NCBI GenBank assembly: GCA_017503465.1
Contig: JAFVSY010000121.1
Coordinates: forward strand, 1 to 44,336
Length of the DNA stretch: 44,336 nt
DNA from: Tidjanibacter sp.
Lineage (GTDB): Bacteria; Bacteroidota; Bacteroidia; Bacteroidales; Rikenellaceae
Direction of reading: 5' to 3'
Shown here one piece after another: positions 22,168 through 31,124 of this stretch. Positions within the stretch are counted from its first letter, which is position 1; each line of letters starts with the position of its first letter. Below the pieces are notes generated by a model. It had not been told where the DNA came from, searched no databases, and was given only the letters and a program-made list of their open reading frames with translations. A program made the position numbers and the translations under genes.

Positions 22168-23340
22168 ATGACACTCAAACGACTCTTCATACTGCTTTGT
22201 GCGCTCACTTCGGCTTGTGGCCTGTTTGGTCAGGAGGGAGCGGACATCAGGCCCGGCGACACCCGCTTGGGCGACTACCTGCCGCTGCTCCACGGCCGTA
22301 GGGTGGGGGTGCTGACCAACCACACGGGCGTGGTTGAGGGGAGCCACATTGTCGATACGCTCATCAGCTGCGGAGTGAACGTTACGGCCATTTTTGCGCC
22401 CGAACACGGCTTTCGTGGCACCTACAGCGCAGGCGAGGCGGTGGCCTCCACAAGGGATGCCTACACGGGCGTAGAGATTATCTCCCTCTATGGCAAAAAC
22501 CGCACCCCGAGGGCAAATGATGTGTTCAAGACCGACATTGTTGTGGTTGATATACAAGACGTTGGACTGCGCTACTACACCTACCTCTCCACCCTCTACC
22601 TGATGATGCAGATTTGTGCCGAGGTGGGAGTGCCTGTGTTGGTGCTCGATAGGCCCAATCCCAACGGTATGTATGTGGATGGCCCCATTCTGGATGTGGC
22701 CTACCGCTCGTTTGTGGGTATGTTGCCCATCCCCATTGTCCACGGTATGACCTTGGGCGAACTGGCGCGAATGATTAACGGCGAGGGGTGGCTCGAAGGG
22801 GGTGTGAAGTGCGACCTCACGGTGGTGCCTTGCCTCGGCTACCGCCGCTCTATGCAATACACCCCACCCATTGCCCCATCGCCCAACCTGCCCAACCTCC
22901 AAGCCATAAGGCTCTACCCCTCGCTGTGCTACTTTGAGGCTACCCCCGTGAGCGTGGGCAGGGGTACTGAATTCCCATTCCAGACCTATGGCCACCCACA
23001 ATTGGAGGGCGATGTGGAGTTTACTCCCGTGGCCAAGCAGGGTGCTCGCCGTCCTCCGCAGGAGGGTGTGCTGTGTAGGGGCGTGGACCTCCGAGAGGTG
23101 CCGCTTGACTCACTCACGGCGGAGAAGATAGACCTCCGCTACCTTGTTGGGGCCTACAAACAACTCGGCCTTGGTAACGACTTCTTTTTGAGCAACTTTT
23201 TTGAAAAACTCGTGGGCGTGGGCTATGTGAGGGAGATGATTCTCGCAGGCTACACTGCCGAACAAATTGAGGCTGCTTGGGAGGCCGACGTGGAGCAATT
23301 CAAACAACAACGTAAACCATACCTTATCTATGAAGAGTAG
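22168..23340 (+). CDS. namZ: NamZ-type exo-beta-N-acetylmuramidase (DUF1343, GH171)
   Basis: This exported protein of 390 residues is predicted to remove MurNAc from the non-reducing end of peptidoglycan fragments. DUF1343 proteins include the characterised NamZ enzymes. Conserved stretches are RVGVLTNHTGVV, FAPEHGFRG (E79), VVVDIQDVGLRYYTY and VLDRPNPNG. The N-terminus is a signal peptide; LTSAC (Cys17) is a possible but non-ideal lipobox. The last 11 bp overlap the start of a GH20 hexosaminidase gene. Paired exo-enzymes that remove GlcNAc and MurNAc in turn are a known arrangement for cell-wall recycling or scavenging. Confidence 0.9.
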   Translation: MTLKRLFILLCALTSACGLFGQEGADIRPGDTRLGDYLPLLHGRRVGVLTNHTGVVEGSHIVDTLISCGVNVTAIFAPEHGFRGTYSAGEAVASTRDAYTGVEIISLYGKNRTPRANDVFKTDIVVVDIQDVGLRYYTYLSTLYLMMQICAEVGVPVLVLDRPNPNGMYVDGPILDVAYRSFVGMLPIPIVHGMTLGELARMINGEGWLEGGVKCDLTVVPCLGYRRSMQYTPPIAPSPNLPNLQAIRLYPSLCYFEATPVSVGRGTEFPFQTYGHPQLEGDVEFTPVAKQGARRPPQEGVLCRGVDLREVPLDSLTAEKIDLRYLVGAYKQLGLGNDFFLSNFFEKLVGVGYVREMILAGYTAEQIEAAWEADVEQFKQQRKPYLIYEE

Positions 23341-25339
23341 CTCTCTCCGAGTGGTGCTCACGGCACTGCTCCTATGCTCGGCTTTTGTGGCCGAGGCTAC
23401 GGCTGTGCCCTCGTTGGACCTTGTACCCTTGCCACGCAAGGTGGAGCAGAGCGAGGGCGAGTTTCGCTTCACCTCTGCCACCACCGTCTACTGCCCTGTG
23501 CCCCAACTGCGGGCCTACCTTGCCGACTATCTCCCCACCTTTGCGTGGCGTAGTGTGCGCAGCCGTGTGGAGGTGCGCATCAACCCCTCGTTGGGGTTGC
23601 CGAAGGAGGGCTACCGATTGAGTGTGCAGAGCGACAAGGTGTTGGTTGAGGGTGCCGACTATGCAGGTGCTTTCTATGGTGCGCAGACTCTACTGCAACT
23701 CTTCCCGCCGCAGGTCTACGAGGGCGATTTCCGCTCGCCTTGTGCGCTGCCCTGCGTGGAGATTACCGATTGGCCCGAGTACCCCTACCGTGGCCAACAC
23801 CTCGATGTGGCCCGCACCTTTATGTCGGTGGAGGAGGTTAAGGAGTACATCTCCCACCTCGCCTGCCACAAAATCAACCGACTCCACTTCCACCTCACCG
23901 ACGACCAGGGTTGGAGGGTGGAGATTGCCTCCCACCCCGAACTCACCTCGGTTGGAGCGTGGAGGGGTGGCGATAGCCCCATCTGGGCCGTCTACGGTAG
24001 TCTGGACAAGAAATATGGTGGCTACTACACCCAGGACGAATTGCGCGAGTTGGTCGCTTGGGCAGCCCAACGGGCCATTACCATAATTCCCGAAGTGGAC
24101 CTGCCCGGCCACAGCCTTGCCATCGGTAAGGTCTACCCCGAGGTGCTCTGCCCCGTGGAGAGGGACAACAGCCGTGCTGCGGGCTACGACAGGCGCAATG
24201 TGTGGTGTGTGGCGAGGGAGGAAAACTACGCCCTGCTGGACGACATCTTCCGTGAGTTGTCCGACATTTTCCCCTCCGAGTGGATACACATCGGTGGCGA
24301 CGAGGTGGGTATGAGCCAGTGGAAGGAGTGCCCCCACTGCTCGGCTCTCTACAAGCAGAATGGTTACACCGACTATGCCCAACTTGAGGCCCACTTCCTC
24401 AATAGGGTAGTGGAGATTGTGGCTCGCTATGGCAAACGCCCCGTGGTGTGGAACGAGGCCATCAATGGTGGCAACCTCACGCGGGAGGCTCTGGTGTGTG
24501 GCTGGGATGGCATAAAACCTTGTAGGAAATCCACCGCCGAGGGCTACCGCACGGTGATAATGCCCGCACAGTGGTTCTACTTCGATATGCGCCAAGCGCC
24601 TCACGAGATGGGCCACAACTGGGCCGGTGTGGTCAGCACCGAGAAGTGCTACTCGTTCAACCTCGACGAGCAGGGTTTTTCGCCCGAACAAAAGGCTCTG
24701 GTTGAGGGCTTTGAGGGTGCTTTCTGGAGCGAGATACACCTCTCGGCACGTCCCCATTTTGAGAGCTACGTGGAGTATATGACCTTCCCCCGAGTGTGTG
24801 CCGTGGCCGAAATTGGGTGGACTCCACAGCAACTGCGCAAGTGGAGCGAATTTGAGGCCCGACTGAAGGGCCACGCCGGGCGTATGGATGCTATGGGCAT
24901 CGACCACCGTAGCGGCCCTGCACCCAAACCTGCGGGCAAAGTGATTACCCCCAAGATGGCAATGACCACCTCAATGCCTATGAGCAAGGAGGAGGCTTTG
25001 GGCAAACTCTCGGCCTACGCCAACGATTGGGGCTACACCACCAAGCGCACCTGCCACGAGGGCGATTGGGTGCTGTGGGAGTTTGCTCAACCCATTGACA
25101 ACGTGGGCGTTGAACTCACCACGGGCTACCGCCACGTGCCCCGAGGGGTGGTGTCGGCCGGTGTGATTGAGGTGAGCACCAATGGCAAAGATTTCCGCCG
25201 CGTGGCCGACCTGAACAACGGCTCGGCAACCATCCGCATCAACCGCCCCACCAAGGCCATCCGTTTGCGTTGTACCGCAACGGGCAATGGCGACACATTT
25301 GTGCTCCTCCAATATCCCGTCATTCGGAAAAATAATTAG
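23330..25339 (+). CDS. GH20 beta-N-acetylhexosaminidase
   Basis: This exported enzyme of 669 residues has a signal peptide (1-25, FVAEATA). An N-terminal GH20b domain (about 28-150) starts at LVPLPRKVEQSEGEF. The GH20 catalytic barrel (about 155-500) opens with YPYRGQHLDVARTF and contains RLHFHLTDDQGWR and the catalytic pair D324-E325 in WIHIGGDEVGMS. A C-terminal beta-rich domain ends the chain (about 565-669). It should release terminal GlcNAc or GalNAc by substrate-assisted catalysis. It starts at 23330 inside the end of namZ (11-bp overlap), so the two are translationally coupled. The pairing suggests peptidoglycan as substrate, though host or dietary glycans are possible. Its stop codon lies in a heptad repeat. 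Confidence 0.93.
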   Translation: MKSSSLRVVLTALLLCSAFVAEATAVPSLDLVPLPRKVEQSEGEFRFTSATTVYCPVPQLRAYLADYLPTFAWRSVRSRVEVRINPSLGLPKEGYRLSVQSDKVLVEGADYAGAFYGAQTLLQLFPPQVYEGDFRSPCALPCVEITDWPEYPYRGQHLDVARTFMSVEEVKEYISHLACHKINRLHFHLTDDQGWRVEIASHPELTSVGAWRGGDSPIWAVYGSLDKKYGGYYTQDELRELVAWAAQRAITIIPEVDLPGHSLAIGKVYPEVLCPVERDNSRAAGYDRRNVWCVAREENYALLDDIFRELSDIFPSEWIHIGGDEVGMSQWKECPHCSALYKQNGYTDYAQLEAHFLNRVVEIVARYGKRPVVWNEAINGGNLTREALVCGWDGIKPCRKSTAEGYRTVIMPAQWFYFDMRQAPHEMGHNWAGVVSTEKCYSFNLDEQGFSPEQKALVEGFEGAFWSEIHLSARPHFESYVEYMTFPRVCAVAEIGWTPQQLRKWSEFEARLKGHAGRMDAMGIDHRSGPAPKPAGKVITPKMAMTTSMPMSKEEALGKLSAYANDWGYTTKRTCHEGDWVLWEFAQPIDNVGVELTTGYRHVPRGVVSAGVIEVSTNGKDFRRVADLNNGSATIRINRPTKAIRLRCTATGNGDTFVLLQYPVIRKNN

Positions 25340-25365
25340 TAATTAGTAAAGAGTAAAGAGTAAAT
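25334..25365 (+). repeat. Heptad intergenic repeat, copy 4
   Basis: The units are AATTAGT, AATTAGT, AAAGAGT, AAAGAGT and AAATAGT, with no AAATATTT cap. The first unit contains the TAG stop of the hexosaminidase gene, so the array begins at the end of the reading frame. Confidence 0.82.
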
Positions 25366-25370
25366 AGTGC

Positions 25371-25406
25371 GGAGCAATAGGATGTCCCTATTGCTCCTAT
25401 TTTTTT
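25371..25406 (+). terminator. Intrinsic terminator of the namZ-GH20 operon
   Basis: GGAGCAATAGG, a 5-nt loop and CCTATTGCTCC form a perfect 11-bp stem followed by a T-run. It lies directly after heptad copy 4. Confidence 0.85.
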
Positions 25407-25456
25407 ATTCCTCCTATTCTTCCTATCAGCCCCCTAATTTCTTGCTCTTGCTCAAT

Positions 25457-25490
25457 AATTTTCCATTTTCAATTTTCCATTTTCAATTTT
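25457..25490. repeat. 14-bp A+T-rich tandem repeat upstream of pheT
   Basis: AATTTTCCATTTTC occurs twice in tandem plus a partial third copy. It has the same base style as the heptad arrays and a 14-bp period. Confidence 0.7.
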
Positions 25491-25495
25491 ATACT

Positions 25496-25503
25496 TATTT
25501 TTG
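25496..25503 (+). promoter_or_regulatory. -7 box (TATTTTTG) for pheT
   Basis: TATTTTTG matches TAnnTTTG and implies a leader of about 70 nt. The leader holds a small hairpin, CACCAC-TAC-GTGGTG (25515-25529). No Phe-rich leader peptide is seen. Confidence 0.45.
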
Positions 25504-25580
25504 TAAGTTAATTGCACCACTACGTGGTGTGGATGACCGAAAATGCAGAAAATGAGAAACTAAAAAACATATCAAACACT

Positions 25581-28040
25581 ATGAACATTTCGTACAATTG
25601 GCTCAAAAACTATCTGGAAAGCGACCTGACTGCCGAAGAGGCTTCTGTAATTCTCACCGACATAGGTCTGGAAATTGAGGAGTTCGAGAAAATCGAGGCT
25701 GTTAAGGGCGGTCTTAGCGGCGTGGTTGTGGGTGAGGTACTCACCTGCGAGGACCACCCCGATTCGGACCACCTTCACATCACCACCGTGGACGTTGGTG
25801 CAGCCGAGCCTCTGGGCATTGTTTGTGGCGCAGCCAACTGCCGCAAGGGTCTGAAGGTTATGTGTGCCACCGTGGGTGCCGAGTTGCACCCCACCGGTAG
25901 CGACGAGGTGTTCAAAATCAAACGCAGCAAGATTCGTGGCGTGGAGTCGCTCGGTATGCTTTGCGCCGAGGACGAACTCGGCATCGGCACCGGCCACGAG
26001 GGCATTATGGAACTTGCCGAGGATGCAGTGCCGGGCACTCCCGCAATGGAGTACCTCGGCTTGCAGGACGACTACCTGCTCGGCATTGGCCTCACCCCCA
26101 ACCGTATTGACGCTGCTTCGCACTATGGCGTGGCACGCGACTTGGCAGCCTACCTGCGCTCGCAGGGCCGCACCGCCAACCTCCACCTGCCCAGCGTGGA
26201 GAACTTCAAGGTGGACAACACCTCAAGGGCTACGGCCGTGAGGGTGGAGAACCACGAGGCTGCTCCGAGGTATGCGGGTGTGAACATCTCGGGTGTGAAG
26301 ATTGCTCCCTCGCCCCAATGGTTGCAGAGCGCACTGAGGGCCATCGGTATCAACCCCAAGAACAACGTGGTGGACGTAACCAACTATGTGCTCCACGAAC
26401 TCTGCCAGCCCCTGCACTCCTTCGATGCCGACAAGATTGAGGGCAATCAGGTGGTTGTGCGCACCTGCCCTGCGGGTACCAAATTCCGCACCCTCGATGG
26501 CGTGGAGCGTACCTTGTCGGAGGCCGACCTGATGATTTGCGACAGCGAGAAGCCTATGTGTATCGCAGGTGTCTTTGGTGGCGAGCACTCGGGCGTGAGC
26601 GAGGCCACCACCAACGTATTCCTTGAGGCTGCCTACTTCAACCCCGTGTGGGTGCGCAAGACCGCCAAGAGGCACGCCCTTTCGACCGACTCTTCGTTCC
26701 GCTTCGAGAGGGGTATCGACCCCAACATCACCGTCTATGCGCTCAAACGTGCAGCCCTGCTCATCAAGGAGTTGGCAGGTGGTGAGATTACCTCGGAGAT
26801 TGTGGACATCTGCCCCGCACCTGTGGCTCCCTTCAAGATTGACATCACCTACGATTATATCAACAACCTCATCGGTAAGGAGATTGGCACGGAGAAGATT
26901 AAGGAGATCCTCCGCAGCCTTGAAATCAACATCACCGCCGAGAACGAGGGTGGTTTGAGCGTGGAGGTGCCTCCCTACAGGGTGGATGTGCAGAGGCCTG
27001 CCGACCTTGTGGAGGAGATTTTGCGCATCTATGGCTACAACAACGTGGAGATTCCCACCCACGTCAATTCCACGCTCTCCTATGAGCAGAAACCCAACCC
27101 CGACCGCCTGCGCAATATGGTCAGCGATATGCTTTCGGCGGGTGGCTTTGCCGAGGTGATGAACAACTCGCTCTCCAAGAGTGGCTACTACGAGGGCTCG
27201 GCTCTCTTTCCTGCCGAGAACTGCGTGAAGATTATGAACCCCCTGAGTGCCGACTTGGGTGTTATGCGCCAGACTCTGCTCTTCGGACTTATGGAGGTGG
27301 TGCAACTCAACGTGAACCACAAGGCCCAGAGCGTGAAGGTATATGAGTTTGGTAACACCTACTCCTACAACGCCGAGCGCAAAGAGGAGGGTGGCTTGGC
27401 TCCCTACTCGGAGGGTATGCACTTGGCTGTGGCCGTTGCGGGTGCCCACACTACCCAGTCGTGGAACAGCAAGGGCGAGCAGACCGACTTCTTCCGCCTC
27501 AAAGCTGTGGCCGAGAAACTCCTGCGCCGCTTCGGTATGGACATCTACACCCTGCGTAGCGAGCCCCTTGCCAACGAGTGCTTCTCGGAGGGTTTGAGCC
27601 TCAAGGCCGGCAACAAGGAGCTACTTTATGTGGGTGCCGTGTCGCCCGCACTGCGCAAGAAATTCGACCTCAAAGGGGATGTCTACTATATGGACGTGGA
27701 CTTCGACACCCTCGTTAAGTTCACCCGTAAACACAAGGTGGCCGCCAAGGAGTTGGCCAAATTCCCCGCGGTGAAGAGGGACCTCGCACTGCTCGTGAAC
27801 GAAAGTGTTTCGTATGCCGAGTTGAGGCAGATTGCCTTCCAGACCGAGAAGAAACTGCTCAAAGATGTAACCCTCTTTGATGTCTACACGGGCGACAAGT
27901 TGGAGGCAGGCAAGAAGTCCTACGCCCTCGGCTTTGTGTTGCAGGACGAGAGCCGCACGCTGGACGATAAGACCATCGACAACACGATGAATCGCCTGAT
28001 TGACGCCTTTGCCAAGAAGGCAGGTGCCACCATCAGGTAA
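25581..28040 (+). CDS. pheT: Phenylalanyl-tRNA synthetase beta subunit
   Basis: This subunit of 819 residues, with PheS, charges tRNA-Phe. The order of domains is as expected: an N-terminal helix and EMAP/OB-type tRNA-binding domain (GEVLTCEDHPDSDHLHITTVDVG), the B3/B4 editing domain, the B5 DNA-binding-like domain (PPYRVDVQRPADLVEEILRIYGYNNV), the pseudo-catalytic core, and a C-terminal FDX-ACB anticodon-binding domain (AKFPAVKRDLALLVNESVSY). The ATG at 25581 (MNISYNWLKNYL) is the conserved family start; an upstream in-frame codon adds a non-conserved stretch. pheS is not adjacent, as is usual in Bacteroidales. Confidence 0.97.
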   Translation: MNISYNWLKNYLESDLTAEEASVILTDIGLEIEEFEKIEAVKGGLSGVVVGEVLTCEDHPDSDHLHITTVDVGAAEPLGIVCGAANCRKGLKVMCATVGAELHPTGSDEVFKIKRSKIRGVESLGMLCAEDELGIGTGHEGIMELAEDAVPGTPAMEYLGLQDDYLLGIGLTPNRIDAASHYGVARDLAAYLRSQGRTANLHLPSVENFKVDNTSRATAVRVENHEAAPRYAGVNISGVKIAPSPQWLQSALRAIGINPKNNVVDVTNYVLHELCQPLHSFDADKIEGNQVVVRTCPAGTKFRTLDGVERTLSEADLMICDSEKPMCIAGVFGGEHSGVSEATTNVFLEAAYFNPVWVRKTAKRHALSTDSSFRFERGIDPNITVYALKRAALLIKELAGGEITSEIVDICPAPVAPFKIDITYDYINNLIGKEIGTEKIKEILRSLEINITAENEGGLSVEVPPYRVDVQRPADLVEEILRIYGYNNVEIPTHVNSTLSYEQKPNPDRLRNMVSDMLSAGGFAEVMNNSLSKSGYYEGSALFPAENCVKIMNPLSADLGVMRQTLLFGLMEVVQLNVNHKAQSVKVYEFGNTYSYNAERKEEGGLAPYSEGMHLAVAVAGAHTTQSWNSKGEQTDFFRLKAVAEKLLRRFGMDIYTLRSEPLANECFSEGLSLKAGNKELLYVGAVSPALRKKFDLKGDVYYMDVDFDTLVKFTRKHKVAAKELAKFPAVKRDLALLVNESVSYAELRQIAFQTEKKLLKDVTLFDVYTGDKLEAGKKSYALGFVLQDESRTLDDKTIDNTMNRLIDAFAKKAGATIR

Positions 28041-28058
28041 GTAACATTATCAACACCA

Positions 28059-28066
28059 TAATTTTG
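28059..28066 (+). promoter_or_regulatory. Possible -7 box (TAATTTTG) for the secreted 161-aa gene
   Basis: TAATTTTG matches TAnnTTTG but lies only 8 bp before the ATG, so the leader would be near zero. The gene could instead be read from pheT. Confidence 0.3.
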
Positions 28067-28074
28067 CACACGCT

Positions 28075-28560
28075 ATGAAGAAACTTTTTCTGCTCGCACT
28101 GACCGTGTTGGCCTCCACTACGCTCTTTGCACAAAAGGCAAGCCTGTCGTATCAGGAGTCGTCTGCACGTAGCCTTGAGCCGGCCCATTCGGTTATGATT
28201 ACCCCCTTTGTTGCCGATATGCAACTGCTGGGCGACCGCATCTCCTACACTGAGAGCGAGGCTTTTGCCAACTATGCCATCACGAGTGATATTGTTACTC
28301 TGATTCCCACCTTCAAGAACATTGCCCTCTCGCGTGCCGCACGCCACCACAAGGCAGATGCCATTGTGGCTGCCACGGTGGATGTCATCACCAACAATGC
28401 GGGGCGCATTGAGATTACCATTTCGGGCTATCCGGTGAAGTACATCAACTTCCGTAATGCCAAAATGGAGGACGTGGAGTTGCAACTCAAGGCTCAACAG
28501 ATTGGCACCAAGGAAGATGTCTTTGACGATAGGAACAAAAACACGACCGTTATAAAATAG
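28075..28560 (+). CDS. Secreted protein of unknown function
   Basis: This protein of 161 residues has a clear signal peptide (MKKLFLLALTVLASTTLFA-Q) and a soluble, mixed alpha/beta mature part. Visible marks are LEPAHSVMITPFVADMQLLGDRISY, a helical stretch ALSRAARHHKADAIVAATVDV, and the ending ITISGYPVKYINFRNA. Secreted Bacteroidales proteins with a GYPxxYxNFR ending exist, but I know no function for them. There is no lipobox. It lies 34 bp after pheT and 15 bp before an outer-membrane barrel gene, so it may act in the envelope with that protein. Confidence 0.75.
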   Translation: MKKLFLLALTVLASTTLFAQKASLSYQESSARSLEPAHSVMITPFVADMQLLGDRISYTESEAFANYAITSDIVTLIPTFKNIALSRAARHHKADAIVAATVDVITNNAGRIEITISGYPVKYINFRNAKMEDVELQLKAQQIGTKEDVFDDRNKNTTVIK

Positions 28561-28575
28561 TATACATTATTTAAT

Positions 28576-29277
28576 ATGAAGAAGCTTGTATTGATTGTTG
28601 CCGCTTTGCTGATTGGCTTGTCGGCAGAGGCACAACTTGTGAGGAGCTCGGCTCTCGTTGTGACCAAAGAGGAGATGCCTCCCGTGGAACTTGGCTGGAA
28701 ACACATTGTGGATGCCCAACTCGGTACGTCTGGTTACGGTTTCTGCGGAGGTTTGCACTACATAGCAGGCTACCGCTTCTCCGAAAACCTTTTAGCGGGT
28801 GTCGGTGTTGGTTATGAACACATCGGTAATGGATTCCCCAGGTGTTTTATTGATTCAGAGCCCAATGTGCATTTTGAAATATCGGACGACAATGAGAGTG
28901 CAGTACCTCTCTACCTGCACGGTCGTTACTATTTTTCCGACAATGAGTGGGCACCCTATGTTGGTGTGAGTGCCGGTCTCTATTTGGCAAAGAGGGTTGA
29001 AGTAATCAAGGCAAACTATATTTATACCGACTTGGAGTGGGAGCTTGGTTATTATGACTGGGAAAATGCAGAGGTGGTGAAAAAACTCTCCTCCACTTCG
29101 TTCTATTTTGACCTTAATGTTGGTCTGAACCACCGCCTTACTGCCACGCGCGATTTGGCCTTCTATGGAGGTCTTAAATTGTGGGGCGAACCGTGCTACT
29201 TTGGAGCTATTAACTCATTGGATAAACGCACTGAGAGTAGCGTAGGGGTCTATGTTGGTACAAGCATAACCTTCTAA
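28576..29277 (+). CDS. Small outer-membrane beta-barrel protein
   Basis: This protein of 233 residues has a signal peptide (MKKLVLIVAALLIGLSAEA-Q) and alternating, aromatic-rich strands typical of an eight-stranded barrel: GGLHYIAGYRFSENLLAGVGVGYEH, PLYLHGRYYFSDNEWAPYVGVSAGLY, FYFDLNVGLNHRLTATRDLAFYGGLKL. It ends in Phe. Base composition is more A+T-rich than that of its neighbours in the middle of the gene. It follows the secreted 161-residue protein by 15 bp, so the two are probably one unit. Its function is unknown; porin-like or structural roles are possible. Confidence 0.8.
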   Translation: MKKLVLIVAALLIGLSAEAQLVRSSALVVTKEEMPPVELGWKHIVDAQLGTSGYGFCGGLHYIAGYRFSENLLAGVGVGYEHIGNGFPRCFIDSEPNVHFEISDDNESAVPLYLHGRYYFSDNEWAPYVGVSAGLYLAKRVEVIKANYIYTDLEWELGYYDWENAEVVKKLSSTSFYFDLNVGLNHRLTATRDLAFYGGLKLWGEPCYFGAINSLDKRTESSVGVYVGTSITF

Positions 29278-29303
29278 AAAGGACTCCAAAAACAGGATAC
29301 CCA

Positions 29304-29345
29304 AACAACAAGCGGCCTCCCATCGTTGGGAGGCCGCTTGTTGTT
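29304..29345. terminator. Bidirectional terminator between barrel gene and prs
   Basis: A 19-bp perfect stem runs from AACAACAAGCGGCCTCCCA to its complement with a TCGT loop. It lies between two convergent stop codons. Confidence 0.85.
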
Positions 29346-29375
29346 ATACAACTTCTAACCTATCGCAGTAGTTCG

Positions 29376-30332
29376 TTATGCGTTCTTCTTGCCAAAGACA
29401 AACTGCGAGGAGATTTCCCTGTAGTTGTGTACGCGCTCAATCACATCGGCCAACATATCGGCCACGCTGAGCACGGTGAACTTGGAGGTGTCCTTGTCGG
29501 TGCGCAAGGGGAGGGTGTCGGTTACGATAACCTCGGTGAGTGCGCTCTCGGCGATGCGCTCATAGGCGGGACCACTCAACACGGGGTGGGTGATGACGGC
29601 CCTGACGCTCGCTGCTCCCATCTCCATAAACATACCTGCTGCCTTGGTGAGGGTACCTGCGGTATCAACCATATCGTCAAAGATGAGAATATCCCTACCT
29701 TTAACCTCGCCAATGGCGGTCATTGTGCCCACCACGTTGGGCCTCTCACGGTGCTTGTGGCAGATTACCAGCGGAGCCTCAAGGTAGGAGGCGTAGCTGT
29801 TGGCCCTCTTGGCACCACCGATGTCGGGAGTAGCCACCGAGAGGTTCTCCAGGTGCATATTCTTGATGTAGGGAACAAACACCTTCGAAGCGTAGACGTG
29901 GTCCACGGGGATGTCGAAGAAGCCCTGAATTTGGTCGGCGTGGAGGTCGATGGTGATAACCCTGTCGCAACCTGCGGCCGAGAGAAGGTTGGCTACCAAC
30001 TTGGCACCAATGGGCACCCTTGGGCGGTCCTTGCGGTCCTGACGAGCCCAACCGAAGTAGGGCATAACTGCTACCACCATATGTGCCGAAGCCCTGCGTG
30101 CTGCGTCAATGGTGAGCAACAACTCCATAAGGTTCTCTGCTGGGGGAGGGGTGGATTGAACGATGAACACGGTGCAACCGCGGATGCTCTCGTTGAATGC
30201 GGGCTGGAATTCGCCATCGCTAAATCTGCTGACAGTCAGGTCGCCAAGTTCCACGCCGTAGCTCTTGGCAATCTTTGCAGCCACAGCCTCGGAGCCGGTG
30301 CAAGCAAAGATTTTAAGTTTATGAATAGCCAT
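29376..30332 (-). CDS. prs: Ribose-phosphate pyrophosphokinase
   Basis: This enzyme of 318 residues makes PRPP from ribose 5-phosphate and ATP, feeding purine, pyrimidine, His and Trp synthesis. Visible motifs are the substrate loop SRFSDGEFQPAFNES, the ATP-binding PYFGWARQDRKDRPRVP, the DLHADQIQGFFDIPVDH signature and the PRPP-binding DILIFDDMVDTAGTLTKAA. The length and ends are typical of class I enzymes. A TAnnTTTG box lies 27 bp upstream. Confidence 0.97.
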   Translation of the reverse strand: MAIHKLKIFACTGSEAVAAKIAKSYGVELGDLTVSRFSDGEFQPAFNESIRGCTVFIVQSTPPPAENLMELLLTIDAARRASAHMVVAVMPYFGWARQDRKDRPRVPIGAKLVANLLSAAGCDRVITIDLHADQIQGFFDIPVDHVYASKVFVPYIKNMHLENLSVATPDIGGAKRANSYASYLEAPLVICHKHRERPNVVGTMTAIGEVKGRDILIFDDMVDTAGTLTKAAGMFMEMGAASVRAVITHPVLSGPAYERIAESALTEVIVTDTLPLRTDKDTSKFTVLSVADMLADVIERVHNYREISSQFVFGKKNA

Positions 30333-30359
30333 TTGTGTGTTTGTGGGTTAATTGTAATG

Positions 30360-30367
30360 CAAATTTA
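30360..30367 (-). promoter_or_regulatory. -7 box (TAAATTTG) for prs
   Basis: TAAATTTG on the minus strand matches TAnnTTTG, with TTGC 19 bp further upstream (30390-30387) as a weak -33 element. Confidence 0.5.
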
Positions 30368-30392
30368 GGACCTATTTGGTAAATATGCAATT

Positions 30393-30992
30393 TTACTCTG
30401 CCGATTTATCAACATTCGCCAAACATTCTGCAACAAAACCGAGAATTTCCTCCCTGCCGCGACCTTTGGAAGAGGAGGTGGCAAACATCGGGGGCAACTC
30501 CTCCCACCACTCCGAGAGTGCTTTGCGGTAGGCTTCGATGTTGAGGTTGGTCTGTCGTTGGCTCTGCTTGTCGGTCTTGGTGAAAACCACCCCAAAGGGT
30601 ATGCCCTCACGGCCGAGTAGTTGCATAAAGTCAAGGTCAATCTTCATCGGTGCGTGGCGACTATCTACCAACACGAACAGAAAGTAGAGCCCTTTGGCCT
30701 TGGTAACGTAGTCGGTGATGATGGTGGCAAACTCCTTGCGCACGCTCTGCGAGGTGCGGGCATAGCCATAGCCGGGCAGGTCCACCAGCCACCACCTCTC
30801 ATCGCACAAGAAGTGGTTGATGAGTTTGGTCTTGCCGGGGGTGGCCGACACCTTGGCTATCTTGCTCTCGGTGAGCATATTGATAAGCGAGGACTTGCCC
30901 ACGTTGCTCCTGCCGATGAAGGCAAACTCGGGCTTGCCGTGGTCGGGTATCTGGGATAGTTTTGAACTGCTGAATTTGAATACTGCTTTCAT
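30393..30992 (-). CDS. engB: EngB/YsxC ribosome-biogenesis GTPase
   Basis: This GTPase of 199 residues is needed for large-subunit assembly. Its motifs are G1 GRSNVGKS (27-34), the switch ATPGKT (50-55), G3 DLPGYG (71-76) and G4 TKTDK. The start at 30992 (MKAVFKFSSSKL) matches the family N-terminus; the longer in-frame reading runs through the promoter. It is the last gene before prs in the same direction, but prs has its own box in the gap. Confidence 0.96.
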   Translation of the reverse strand: MKAVFKFSSSKLSQIPDHGKPEFAFIGRSNVGKSSLINMLTESKIAKVSATPGKTKLINHFLCDERWWLVDLPGYGYARTSQSVRKEFATIITDYVTKAKGLYFLFVLVDSRHAPMKIDLDFMQLLGREGIPFGVVFTKTDKQSQRQTNLNIEAYRKALSEWWEELPPMFATSSSKGRGREEILGFVAECLANVDKSAE

Positions 30993-31028
30993 ATTCCGCT
31001 GAGGTGCTCTGTTTTTTTTCGTGCGGCA

Positions 31029-31036
31029 CAAAGGTA
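31029..31036 (-). promoter_or_regulatory. -7 box (TACCTTTG) for engB
   Basis: TACCTTTG on the minus strand matches TAnnTTTG, 36 bp upstream of the engB start. Confidence 0.5.
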
Positions 31037-31124
31037 TAAAATTGTTTTTGATTTTGCCACGCTCTCGGCTGTTGGGCAAGGATTTTGCGATGTGAAGGGG
31101 TGTAAATCAAAAACCTTTTGCGTT

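Noticed and set aside
25512-25580. Leader peptide or N-terminal extension for pheT
   Set aside because: It has no Phe run as expected for attenuation, and the family N-terminus is MNISYNWL at 25581.
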